A stretch of 64,000 bases of DNA from Flavobacterium sp. (GTDB lineage Bacteria; Bacteroidota; Bacteroidia; Flavobacteriales; Flavobacteriaceae). Position 1 is the first letter of the stretch. Each line of letters opens with the position of its first letter. The notes beneath the pieces were generated by a model. It saw nothing but the letters and a program-made list of their open reading frames with translations. It had not been told where the DNA came from and ran no database searches. The DNA lies in contig NZ_JAIXUB010000023.1 in NCBI RefSeq assembly GCF_027484205.1, positions 1 through 64,000 of the forward strand, written 5' to 3'. Both the position numbers and the translations under genes were made by a program. Positions 24,336-33,150 of the stretch are shown here, one piece after another.

Positions 24336-24472
24336 GGCTTATAACGTTCCGCGGCTTCGCGACAGTTGCGATGCCAGCGAACTGATTATTTTCTGTTAAA
24401 GATAAATGTTTTTCGTGAACACGTAAAAATAAAAACCAGCAATTGCGCGAAACCGCTGTTATGCGCTGGCTC
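24336..24472. repeat. attC-like palindromic element C
   Basis: The element begins GGCTTATAAC and ends GTTATGCGCTGGCTC. The arms GCGGCTTCGCGACAGTTGC and GCAATTGCGCGAAACCGC pair except for two mismatches and a one-base bulge. GTTCC (five bases) follows AAC; a single T precedes GTT. The centre differs from A and B but carries TATCTTTA on the minus strand (24397-24404) as a -7-like box facing the gene at 23419. Confidence 0.82.
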
Positions 24473-24473
24473 T

Positions 24474-25172
24474 TTATTCAAACTTTAATAACTCACTATA
24501 AACTTCGGTATCTTTTATTAGAAAAAACACTTCTTCAGCACATTCTCCTGATGTGAAATTATGATTGGCAGAAGAACCCATATATGTTGTATGGTCTTTC
24601 TCTATCCATCTAAGTTGAATTAGTTTTTCTATTGTAAGCTTGCTAAAAAACTTTGACCCTTTGAGGTTTAACTGTTTAAAGTAAACCATTTTAGATAGGT
24701 CAGCAACACTGTAAATTTTTATGAAACTTGAAAGTTCGTAATCATTTAGTTCTCTCAATCCTTCTACAATAAGTAATTCTTTGAAGGTTATAATTTTTTC
24801 GTTGGATAAAATTTCCGCGGCGTAATGTCCTAAGATTATTGAGCCAAATACAGATTTTGAGTTAATTGCATTTTCAATTACTGTATTCAAAAAATTATAG
24901 TTTTTTTCATCTTTGAGATAAGCTTTTAACCTTTCTGTATTTTTCAAATCAAAACTTTCCGGATCTAAATTTAAAGCATACGATTTTAGAAATTTTTTAA
25001 ACTTTCTTTTTTTGTTAAAGGTGTAAAGAGAATGTATAGCTTTTATTGGAGAAAAAATGTCACCAGCAGTTTCGGTCAAATCTTTAACAGGTTCAAAATA
25101 TGAATCTATTAAATCGTCAAGATTTTCAATATTCTCTAATATTTTTTTGCTTATGTCGATTAAGTTCTTCAT
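24474..25172 (-). CDS. Cytoplasmic helical protein of unknown function (cassette 4)
   Basis: The 232-residue product has no signal peptide, unlike the three genes before it. It is almost all helical (NLIDISKKILENIENLDDLIDSYFEPV, then AIHSLYTFNKKRKFKKFLKSYALNL). The middle part SVFGSIILGHYAAEILSNEKIITF and the final SSANHNFTSGECAEEVFFLI are the best-defined segments. No family was recognised. The boundaries GTTATGCGC..GCTC (24458-24472) and GAGCTTGCGCATAAC (25189-25203) are inverted copies over 13 of 15 positions. Confidence 0.7.
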   Translation of the reverse strand: MKNLIDISKKILENIENLDDLIDSYFEPVKDLTETAGDIFSPIKAIHSLYTFNKKRKFKKFLKSYALNLDPESFDLKNTERLKAYLKDEKNYNFLNTVIENAINSKSVFGSIILGHYAAEILSNEKIITFKELLIVEGLRELNDYELSSFIKIYSVADLSKMVYFKQLNLKGSKFFSKLTIEKLIQLRWIEKDHTTYMGSSANHNFTSGECAEEVFFLIKDTEVYSELLKFE

Positions 25173-25296
25173 TTTGTGCGGGTTGGATGAGCTTGCGCAT
25201 AACTCATAAATACACGCAACTCATTATTTTTAATCTTTTTATTATTAATAATTTAATAACGACTATTTATAAATGTGCAATGCGTCTATTTAATTT

Positions 25297-25304
25297 CAAA
25301 TATA
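25297..25304 (-). promoter_or_regulatory. -7 promoter box upstream of cassette 4
   Basis: TATATTTG on the minus strand, just after the E1 terminator. No -33 TTG lies at the normal distance. It could drive the 24474 gene with a leader of about 120 nt. Confidence 0.4.
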
Positions 25305-25305
25305 T

Positions 25306-25340
25306 AAAAAAAATCCTCAACTGTTTTCAATTGAGGATTT
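25306..25340 (-). terminator. Intrinsic terminator of the E1 dehydrogenase gene
   Basis: AAATCCTCAA (25311-25320) pairs with TTGAGGATTT (25331-25340). The A-run at 25306-25313 is the T-run of the minus-strand transcript. It lies 19 bp past the stop codon. Confidence 0.88.
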
Positions 25341-25358
25341 GTAACGATATGGTTTTAA

Positions 25359-27761
25359 TTAGTATAAACTTGGAAAAACGGTTGGTTTTGCTTCGTGCAT
25401 AATCGCATAGACTTTTTCAAAAATATCTTCTGCTGAAGGTTTTGAAAAATAGTCACCATCAGTTCCATAAGCAGGACGATGTGGTTGTGACGCTAAAGTT
25501 TGTGGTGCTGCATCTAAAAATTGATAACCGTTTTGTACTTCAATAATTTCTTGTAAAATGTAAGCACTTGCGCCACCAGGAACATCTTCATCAATGACTA
25601 ACAAACGATTGGTTTTAGCTAAACTTTTAGCAATATCATGCTTGATATCAAATGGTAACAACGATTGCACATCGATGATTTCGCAACTAATTCCAACGGT
25701 TTCTAATTCTTTTGCGGCTTGTTCTACAATTCGCAACGTCGAACCATAAGAAACTAAGGTAATGTCATTTCCTTCTTTTAGTGTTTCAACAACGCCAATT
25801 GGTGTTTTGAATTCGCCTAAATTAGTTGGCATTTTTTCTTTCAAACGATAACCGTTCAAACATTCTACCACTAATGCCGGCTCATCTTTTTCTAATAATG
25901 TATTGTAAAATCCTGCGGCTTTAGTCATGTTTCTTGGCACTAAAACGTGAATTCCACGAATGGCATTGATGATCATTCCCATAGGCGAACCAGAATGCCA
26001 AACACCTTCTAATCGATGTCCACGCGTTCTAATAATCAATGGTGCTTTTTGTCTTCCGTGTGTTCTGTATTGTAATGTTGCTAAATCGTCACTCATAATT
26101 TGAATAGCGTACAACAAATAATCTAAATATTGAATTTCAGCAATAGGACGCAATCCACGCATTGCCATTCCAATTCCTTGTCCAAGTATGGTAGCTTCAC
26201 GAATTCCTACGTCGGCAACACGAAGTTCACCATATTTTTCTTGCATTCCTTCTAAACCTTGATTTACATCACCAATATTTCCGGAATCTTCTCCAAAAAT
26301 TAAGGTTTCAGGATATTTTGAAAAGATGGCATCAAAGTTGTCTCTCAATACTAAACGTGCATCAACTTCTTCGGCTGAAGCATCATAAGTAGGAGCAACT
26401 TCAACTGATGTTAATACGTTTTTATCGGATTCTGAAAACAAATGCGAACTGAATTTTGGTTGAATTTTATTGGTATAATTTGTAATCCAAGTTGCCAATT
26501 GCGATTTTCCATTTTCTTTCACAATCATCCGTAACACTTTACGAGCTGTGGTTAAAATATCTTTTCGAATTGGTTCTTTGATTGCTGCTAAATCTGAAGC
26601 AATTTTTTCAATGAAGATTTTATTTTCACTTGAAGATGCAATGGAATTCAATAAGTCGACCAACTCTTTTTGTTCCTCTTTCATTGGAGTTACAAATGCT
26701 GTCCAAGCGGCTTTTTTACCTTCAAGAACGTCTTTTTTTGCTTGATTGTCAATTTGGTCTAACTCTTCGGCTGTGGTCAAATTATTTTCAATTAACCAAT
26801 TACGCATTTGGGATAAACAATCAAATTCGGTTTCCCATGCTAAACGTTCCGCATTTTTATAGCGTTCGTGACTTCCAGAAGTTGAATGTCCTTGAGGTTG
26901 CGTTAACTCTTGTACGTGAATTAAAACAGGCACATGTTCTTCGCGAGCAATTGCAGCTGCTTTTTCATAAGTTGCTACTAATGAAGGATAATCCCAACCT
27001 TTTACTGTTAGAATTTCATAGCCATTTGCATTCTCATCACGTTGAAATCCTTTTAAAATTTCAGATATATTTTCTTTTGTAGTTTGGTGTTTTGCGTGCA
27101 CAGAAATTCCGTATTCGTCATCCCAAACGCTCATCACCATTGGTACTTGTAAAACTCCTGCTGCATTGATGGTTTCAAAAAACAAACCTTCAGATGTAGA
27201 AGCATTACCAATTGTTCCCCAAGCAATTTCGTTTCCGTTTTCAGAGAAATTAGTTTGGTTAATTCCTGCTACATTTCTGTAAATTTTTGAAGCTTGCGCC
27301 AAACCAAGTAGGCGAGGCATTTGTCCTGCAGTTGGAGAAATATCAGCCGATGAATTTTTTTGTTTTGTTAAGTTGTTCCAATTTCCATTTTCGTCAAGCG
27401 AATGGGTTGCAAAATGTCCGCCCATTTGTCTTCCGGCACTCATTGGATCAAAATTAATGTCAGTATGACCATACAAACCCGCAAAAAATTGCTCAATTGT
27501 CATTGCACCAATGGCCATCATAAAAGTTTGATCACGATAGTAACCTGAACGGAAATCACCATTTTTAAAAGCTTTTGCTAAAGCCAATTGTGGCACTTCT
27601 TTTCCATCACCAAAGATTCCAAATTTAGCTTTTCCTGTAAGTACTTCACGTCTTCCAAGTAAACTGCATTCGCGACTTATGGTTGCAATTTTATAATCGT
27701 TTAAAACTTCGGTTTTGAAATCTTCAAAAGTAATTTCGACTTTGTTTTGTGTTTCGGTCAT
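25359..27761 (-). CDS. Thiamine-diphosphate-dependent 2-oxoacid dehydrogenase E1, alpha-beta fusion
   Basis: The 800-residue product joins an E1 alpha subunit (residues 1 to about 385) to an E1 beta subunit (about 450-800), the form usual in Bacteroidota. The alpha part has GYYRDQTF, MSAGRQMGGHFATHSL and the cofactor segment AWGTIGNASTSEGLFFETINAA, where GN replaces the more usual GDG. The beta part has LIFGEDSG, GIREATILGQGIGMAMRGLRP, RGHRLEGVWHSGSPMG and the C-terminal transketolase-like VSYGSTLRIVEQAAKELE. Substrates are most likely branched-chain 2-oxoacids rather than pyruvate, by similarity of arrangement. E2/E3 genes are not in this window. Confidence 0.93.
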   Translation of the reverse strand: MTETQNKVEITFEDFKTEVLNDYKIATISRECSLLGRREVLTGKAKFGIFGDGKEVPQLALAKAFKNGDFRSGYYRDQTFMMAIGAMTIEQFFAGLYGHTDINFDPMSAGRQMGGHFATHSLDENGNWNNLTKQKNSSADISPTAGQMPRLLGLAQASKIYRNVAGINQTNFSENGNEIAWGTIGNASTSEGLFFETINAAGVLQVPMVMSVWDDEYGISVHAKHQTTKENISEILKGFQRDENANGYEILTVKGWDYPSLVATYEKAAAIAREEHVPVLIHVQELTQPQGHSTSGSHERYKNAERLAWETEFDCLSQMRNWLIENNLTTAEELDQIDNQAKKDVLEGKKAAWTAFVTPMKEEQKELVDLLNSIASSSENKIFIEKIASDLAAIKEPIRKDILTTARKVLRMIVKENGKSQLATWITNYTNKIQPKFSSHLFSESDKNVLTSVEVAPTYDASAEEVDARLVLRDNFDAIFSKYPETLIFGEDSGNIGDVNQGLEGMQEKYGELRVADVGIREATILGQGIGMAMRGLRPIAEIQYLDYLLYAIQIMSDDLATLQYRTHGRQKAPLIIRTRGHRLEGVWHSGSPMGMIINAIRGIHVLVPRNMTKAAGFYNTLLEKDEPALVVECLNGYRLKEKMPTNLGEFKTPIGVVETLKEGNDITLVSYGSTLRIVEQAAKELETVGISCEIIDVQSLLPFDIKHDIAKSLAKTNRLLVIDEDVPGGASAYILQEIIEVQNGYQFLDAAPQTLASQPHRPAYGTDGDYFSKPSAEDIFEKVYAIMHEAKPTVFPSLY

Positions 27762-27784
27762 AACTGAAAATCTTCTTAATCGAA

Positions 27785-27792
27785 CAAATTTA
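27785..27792 (-). promoter_or_regulatory. -7 promoter box of the E1 dehydrogenase gene
   Basis: TAAATTTG on the minus strand, 23 bp before the ATG. A -33 TTG is not clear. Confidence 0.45.
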
Positions 27793-27945
27793 ATGAAAAA
27801 GTAGTAAAAATTACATTTCTGTTGAAAAAATATAATTTAATTATTGATAATTAATTTGTTGAAATTCACAACTTAGTTGAATTTTATGTAGTTAAAACAA
27901 GGATGTAATGTGAAATATTTAAAATAGTTATGGCTTAGTTGCGGA

Positions 27946-30744
27946 TTAAAACCATTTTCTCGTAAACAAATTAACTAAAGTTTGAGGAGAAAAAGTAACC
28001 ACAAATCTAATTTTATCACCATAATTAGGTTGTGAAATTTCCCAACCATTATTAGAGTGTATTGGGAAATACAACTCAAAATAATCGGTAACTAAATTAA
28101 GACGAATTCCGTTATCGTAGATGAACTTTTCTTTAGAATTACTGTTTTTCATAAAACCAAAATCACCATAAACTTCAATCCAATTCCAAATATTGAAACT
28201 CACATTTGTGGTTGCAATCCATCGATTAGCAAATCGGTTTTCGAGCATTGATTTAAAACCACCTTCGTGAATAAATATTTGTTGGCTGTATAAACCTGTG
28301 GTTTCAGAACGTCCAAGGTATTCATAGTCAAATAAATAATCTGTTGGTCTATCCACACCAAAGCTAAAGAAATCGGATGCATTGTTGTTGTATAAAAACA
28401 TTCCTGCAAACATTCTAACGTTCAATTGACGGTTGTTGTTGAATAGTTTTCGGTATTCAATTTCGCCAGAAAGTTTTCCAAATTTACTTGAAAATTGTAA
28501 ATCACCTCCGATGTTGAAATGGTTTGTAACTTCAGTTTTGACATTAAAATATTTGGCATTAAAAACAGAATAGTTTTCGGTATTATCAGTAATAAAACTC
28601 GATGCTTCGCGATTAACTAAAACTTGTCTAAACAATAGTGTTTGTTTTCTATTGTCTCTCAAACTTGAAGGACGAAAACGCATGACTACCGATGGATTTA
28701 GTCTTGTATACAAAGCATCTGGCGCATAATGAAACGAGGATGCGCTAACAGCATAACGAATTGAAAATAAATTACTTTCACGATTAAATTGATTTATGGA
28801 TATATGACCTGAACCAGATAGTGAGCTTGTTTTTGTTGAATAAGTGGGATTGAAATCAAAATTAAAAGGTTTGTCAAGAATTGTTTTATTATGAAAACGC
28901 ATTCCTGGTAGCAAACCATCATAAATATTAAAAGTCAATGTTGGCACATATAATATTTGATTGTAAAAAGGATCTTCTAAATCCTTCATGAAATTAAATT
29001 TTAAGGGCTTGTTGCTGATTCTAAATGGTTTAAGTGATTTCCAATTGTTTCTTAAATTAAATTCTGGAACTTCATTTTTATAGTTAATTACAATTTTATC
29101 GGCATTTTTTCTGTTGAAAGTATAAACACTATCTTTTTTGAATTCGTCAATCCACTCTTTAAAAACTATCTTTTTGCCTTTTAAACCATAAACCGGAATA
29201 GGAACGTGGACATTGGTTTTATTTACTAGAGAAAATGAAATACTGTCTTTTGTTTTTGATAATTTATCAAATTTATAATCGATGATGTCTCTTGAATCGA
29301 TGATAGTATTGAAATACCAATCAATGTTTTTATTTGAGTTTAAAAATATAATACTTTCAAAATCTCTTCTAGTAGTTTGATGTGTTTTATTTAAATCGTA
29401 AAAATATTTGATACTTTTTTGAACAATATTGTTTTCAAGATAGCTGTCAAGATATTTCAAACTCAATCCTGCACGATACTTAGAAGCAATTTTTTCATTG
29501 AATTTGATTAAAGTATTTTTTGCGTCGCCTAAAGGTTGGTCCAGATTTTTACGAGCCATTAGCATATAAAAATAGCTGTATTGTTCGTTAAAATCTAAAG
29601 AAACTAATCGATAGCCACGAAGTAATTTCAATTTAGAAACATTTCCCATCATCTTGGCATTTGGATAATACTCGTCGATGTATTTCATCATGGTGTAGAT
29701 TTGGATAGCATCGAAAACCCAATTGTCTTTTCGTTGGTCTAGTTTAAGTGTATTTTTTAAATAATTATTTAAATAGGTTTTTAAGAATTTCAATTCATAA
29801 ATAAAAGAATCTTCAAATGGACTTATAAATGCTGGCAATTGATTTAAACCATAAAAAGGATTTTTTTCATAGTCATTTTGAGATACAGTTATGTTTTCAA
29901 AAGGATATTTTCCAATGTTTTCGGAAACGTAATTTGTAACTTTATCAATAATTAATGACTTTTGAATTCCGTCTAATTTATTGTCTTTTAAATCAGTAAA
30001 AACATTTACTTCATTGTTTTTAAAACTTGAAAATTGGGTTTCTTTTTCTATGTAAATGCTAAAATCCAAACGGTTTTCGCCTGAAAGGATGTAAGTTGTA
30101 TTGTCTTTTTTGGTTTGAGTTAAATCAGAAATTAATGTAAACTCTTGAGGAATTCTGAATTCTATTTCAAAATTTGATAAACCATTATTGATGTCATCAA
30201 GATTAGCATTACTATTTTTTATAAAATCATGATTTTCAAAGCGTGCAGGTGTTAAAAACCAATTTTTGAGGTTGAAATTTCCGTTATCGGAATAACCGTA
30301 TTTCGTGAATTTATCGTTAGGTATTTTGACCGTGTAAGATATAGTAAGTTTTAATTCTTGATGTGGTAGTAATTTATTTTTAAGCTGGATTTCAATAATA
30401 TCAGGTTTGTTTCCAAAACGAATCCATGATAAAATTGATTTATTTTCGTCAATGAAAGTAATATTATCTGTTCTGCCTCGCTCTTTTTCGGCTGCAAGAT
30501 GAAAACTTCTCACAAATTCGTCAGAAAAGCGTCTTGCTAAAGGTGTGTCTTTATCTGAATAAGCATGATTCCAATCGTTTAAAACAAGGGTTTTTAAAGT
30601 GTCGTTTGTTTGGTTGTTAAAGGTTAACTCTTGATAAATATTAAGTGTCTTTTTTTCAATATCTAATTCTACATTCATCTTTGAATGATGTTGAGCAAAA
30701 GCTACAAAGCCAAATAAGAATAGTATTAAAGTATATTTTTTCAA
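27946..30744 (-). CDS. M1-aminopeptidase-like protein without HEXXH, with C-terminal outer-membrane-type domain
   Basis: The 932-residue product has a signal peptide (LILFLFGFVAFAQ), an M1-type beta-saddle N-terminal domain (residues 20-260), then a helical peptidase-like domain. The zinc motif HEXXH is absent: after GLNQLPAF the expected place reads YELKF, and the WLNEG-like region reads WVFDAIQIY. The last 350 residues are beta-rich with aromatic strand ends (LPGMRFHNKT, then VVTFSPQTLVNLFTRKWF), suggesting an outer-membrane barrel. The start is TTG, overlapping the stop of the SGNH gene (TTGA). It probably has a binding or export role rather than peptidase activity. Confidence 0.75.
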   Translation of the reverse strand: MKKYTLILFLFGFVAFAQHHSKMNVELDIEKKTLNIYQELTFNNQTNDTLKTLVLNDWNHAYSDKDTPLARRFSDEFVRSFHLAAEKERGRTDNITFIDENKSILSWIRFGNKPDIIEIQLKNKLLPHQELKLTISYTVKIPNDKFTKYGYSDNGNFNLKNWFLTPARFENHDFIKNSNANLDDINNGLSNFEIEFRIPQEFTLISDLTQTKKDNTTYILSGENRLDFSIYIEKETQFSSFKNNEVNVFTDLKDNKLDGIQKSLIIDKVTNYVSENIGKYPFENITVSQNDYEKNPFYGLNQLPAFISPFEDSFIYELKFLKTYLNNYLKNTLKLDQRKDNWVFDAIQIYTMMKYIDEYYPNAKMMGNVSKLKLLRGYRLVSLDFNEQYSYFYMLMARKNLDQPLGDAKNTLIKFNEKIASKYRAGLSLKYLDSYLENNIVQKSIKYFYDLNKTHQTTRRDFESIIFLNSNKNIDWYFNTIIDSRDIIDYKFDKLSKTKDSISFSLVNKTNVHVPIPVYGLKGKKIVFKEWIDEFKKDSVYTFNRKNADKIVINYKNEVPEFNLRNNWKSLKPFRISNKPLKFNFMKDLEDPFYNQILYVPTLTFNIYDGLLPGMRFHNKTILDKPFNFDFNPTYSTKTSSLSGSGHISINQFNRESNLFSIRYAVSASSFHYAPDALYTRLNPSVVMRFRPSSLRDNRKQTLLFRQVLVNREASSFITDNTENYSVFNAKYFNVKTEVTNHFNIGGDLQFSSKFGKLSGEIEYRKLFNNNRQLNVRMFAGMFLYNNNASDFFSFGVDRPTDYLFDYEYLGRSETTGLYSQQIFIHEGGFKSMLENRFANRWIATTNVSFNIWNWIEVYGDFGFMKNSNSKEKFIYDNGIRLNLVTDYFELYFPIHSNNGWEISQPNYGDKIRFVVTFSPQTLVNLFTRKWF

Positions 30745-31631
30745 GATTTAGTTTTTGTTTTAAATAATCGGTCAAAGATTTCGATAGTAAATTTTTCTGC
30801 TCCTTTTTTATTCATATGACCACAAGTTGCAAAATATTCATCTTCAGTAACAAGGTTTTCAAATCGAAGTATTTCAGGATAAACAGCGTTTATTTTATTG
30901 AAATATTCCATATTGATTGTTTCCTTGCACATTGGTGTAGTCATAGCAATCAAATTTATGTTATTTTCTTTACAGATTTTCTTAATTTCTTCATAAGATT
31001 TATTTTTCTTAGGCGAGTATTTAGATAAATCAGCAGGAATCATTGGTCTTTCGTTTTTTGTTAAAGGATAAAAACCATCGTTATCTAAGGCGTTTGTTTT
31101 TTTATGAATTGCCGTTTGATACATTTCTCTAAATCCAACTCGCGCGTCATAATGCATGTATCTGTAAAACGGAATGTAAAGTAGTTTTTCGTATTCATCA
31201 ATGTTTTCATAATGATTTCGAATCGTTTTTGATGAATGTAGATAAGGCATAAACAAGGAACGAATGGCTTCAGAATGATCGTTTGTATTGATATTCAAAT
31301 CGACTTGAAGTATTAAATTATCAATTTTATAATTACGTTCCACCATCAATTTTAGCATCAAAGCTGATTCTTCGAGTCGAGAACGTGTTAATCCAAAATT
31401 GAAAGTTTTATAACCTTTCTCATTAAATATTTTAGGCACAAAATGGTTGTTTACTCTCGACGAACCCAGAAAAACTACATCATACTTTTTATCTTTTGAA
31501 TTGTATAAGTAATCAATTTTTGTTCTAGAATCAGATTGCATGTAAACTGCAGTATATAAAATATCTAACAACACTAATGTTATGATTAGTATTGCAAAAC
31601 CTTTTAAAAGAAATTGTATAAACTGTCGCAT
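30741..31631 (-). CDS. SGNH/GDSL-like membrane-anchored acyl-transfer partner
   Basis: The 296-residue product has one N-terminal membrane segment (LLKGFAILIITLVLLDILYTAVY) and an SGNH-like domain: block I as VVFLGSSRVNNHF, and a C-terminal HMNKKGAEKF segment that fits the block V His with Asp/Thr nearby. The ATG at 31631 overlaps the MBOAT stop codon (TAATG), strong evidence against the longer frame. MBOAT-SGNH pairs move acyl groups across the membrane and put them on polysaccharide or another envelope acceptor, as with AlgI/AlgJ-X or DltB/DltD. The acceptor here is unknown. Confidence 0.83.
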   Translation of the reverse strand: MRQFIQFLLKGFAILIITLVLLDILYTAVYMQSDSRTKIDYLYNSKDKKYDVVFLGSSRVNNHFVPKIFNEKGYKTFNFGLTRSRLEESALMLKLMVERNYKIDNLILQVDLNINTNDHSEAIRSLFMPYLHSSKTIRNHYENIDEYEKLLYIPFYRYMHYDARVGFREMYQTAIHKKTNALDNDGFYPLTKNERPMIPADLSKYSPKKNKSYEEIKKICKENNINLIAMTTPMCKETINMEYFNKINAVYPEILRFENLVTEDEYFATCGHMNKKGAEKFTIEIFDRLFKTKTKS

Positions 31632-33064
31632 TAAAATTGGAAATAAATAAATTCTTTGTAATCTGAAAAAACTCCTAAAGCTACAATTGCTGCTAAACAT
31701 AAACCTAATTTCAGCCAACTATATTTACCAGAAATGGGTTCGATTTTATTTCTGTTGTTCCATTCTACTAAAACAAAAACAAAAATTAAAGCCATTAAAT
31801 TGTGACTGTAGCGTTCGATTCTGAAATATTGTTCAGAGAAATGTAAATCGCTAAACATTCTCATAATATAATTATACGCATCTGTAATGGTTTTGGATCT
31901 AAAAAATATCCAAGCCAAAGCTGTAATCGCAAATGTTGTGGTGATATTGAATAAAATTCTTATTGATTCTAAATTTAAGCCCAAAGTAAAAGCATCAACA
32001 TTTTTTCGATTTCTATTTAATAATAAAAGTGGCAGAAAATACAAAGCATTTATCAAACCCCAAACAATGAAAGTCCAATTCGCGCCATGCCAAAATCCAC
32101 TTACTAAAAAGATGATGAACGTGTTTCTAACTTGAAATAATTTATTGCCTTTGCTTCCGCCAAGAGGAATGTATAAATAATCTCTAAACCATGAAGAAAG
32201 TGAAATGTGCCAACGACGCCAAAACTCTGCAATATCTCTAGAAAAATAAGGATAATTGAAGTTTTTCAATAAGTCAATTCCAAATAATTTTGATGTTCCT
32301 AAAGCAATATCAGAATATCCTGAAAAGTCGCCATAAATTTGGAATGAAAAGTAAATCGCTCCTAAAATTAATGATAAGGAATTCATGGTCGAATAATTAT
32401 CAAAAATTTCATTAGCATAAATTGCACACGAATCGGCTATGACAACTTTCTTAACCAAACCCCAAATGATTTGGTAAATTCCTTCTTTGGCTTTTTCGAA
32501 ATTAAACTTACGTCTTCTTTTAATTTGAGGCAAAAGATGTGTAGCGCGTTCAATTGGACCGGCAACTAAAAGAGGAAAATAGCTTACAAACAAGGAATAA
32601 TCAACAAAGTTTTTTTCAGATTTTATTCGTTTGTAATAAATATCAATAATGTAAGATAATCCGTGAAAGGTATAGAATGAAATTCCAACAGGTAGAATTA
32701 ATTTTAATAAAATTGGACTTGCTGTTAATCCAAAACCTTGTAATAATTCGGCAAATGAAGTAGCAAAAAAATTGTAATATTTGAATATTCCTAAAAATCC
32801 TAAATTGATGGAAATACAAAGCCAGAGCCACATTTTCCGTTCTGAAGGTGTCTTGCTTTTTTCAATTTTCATTGCGGATACATAATCCAATAATGTTGAA
32901 AAAACCAAAAGAAACAGAAACCTCCAATCCCAACATGAATAGAAATAATAACTCGCTAAAATTAAAATATAATTCTGATTGATTTTAGATTTATGCCCAA
33001 CAAACCAATACATTATAAAAACGATTGGAAGGAAAATGGCAAAATGTAACGAGTTGAAAAACAT
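31631..33064 (-). CDS. MBOAT-family O-acyltransferase (AlgI/DltB type)
   Basis: The 477-residue product has about ten membrane segments and the full MBOAT signature: LPVGISFYTFHGLSYIID, then FWRRWHISLSSWFRDYLYIPLGGSKG, and the catalytic His326 in SGFWHGANWTFI. It passes acyl groups to a partner that faces the periplasm. It is the first gene of an operon with the SGNH protein and the M1-like protein (overlaps of one and four bases). No polysaccharide-synthesis genes are next to it, so the modified polymer cannot be named. Confidence 0.94.
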   Translation of the reverse strand: MFFNSLHFAIFLPIVFIMYWFVGHKSKINQNYILILASYYFYSCWDWRFLFLLVFSTLLDYVSAMKIEKSKTPSERKMWLWLCISINLGFLGIFKYYNFFATSFAELLQGFGLTASPILLKLILPVGISFYTFHGLSYIIDIYYKRIKSEKNFVDYSLFVSYFPLLVAGPIERATHLLPQIKRRRKFNFEKAKEGIYQIIWGLVKKVVIADSCAIYANEIFDNYSTMNSLSLILGAIYFSFQIYGDFSGYSDIALGTSKLFGIDLLKNFNYPYFSRDIAEFWRRWHISLSSWFRDYLYIPLGGSKGNKLFQVRNTFIIFLVSGFWHGANWTFIVWGLINALYFLPLLLLNRNRKNVDAFTLGLNLESIRILFNITTTFAITALAWIFFRSKTITDAYNYIMRMFSDLHFSEQYFRIERYSHNLMALIFVFVLVEWNNRNKIEPISGKYSWLKLGLCLAAIVALGVFSDYKEFIYFQF

Positions 33065-33078
33065 CTTTTAGTAAAAAG

Positions 33079-33144
33079 TTGAGCCACGAATTACACAAAT
33101 ATTCACTAAATAATTTGTGAGAATTTGTGTAATTCGCGGCTCAA
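33079..33144. repeat. Long palindrome with terminator-like position
   Basis: Two 22-base arms (33079-33100 and 33123-33144, with the core GAATTACACAAAT) pair with one mismatch. It lies between the LOG gene and the MBOAT gene, both on the minus strand. The same kind of hairpin is common between genes in Flavobacteriaceae. It could end LOG transcription or be a dispersed repeat. Confidence 0.8.
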
Positions 33145-33150
33145 AATTAT

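Noticed and set aside
20950..25210. Calling the cassette region a classical integron
   Set aside because: No integron integrase or attI is in the window, and the core sites (GTTGGCA, GTTATAA, GTTATGC) only partly fit GTTRRRY. It is therefore reported as integron-like only.
26630..27082. 150-codon plus-strand frame opposite the E1 dehydrogenase gene
   Set aside because: It is antisense to a well-conserved enzyme and shows no domain or signal of its own.
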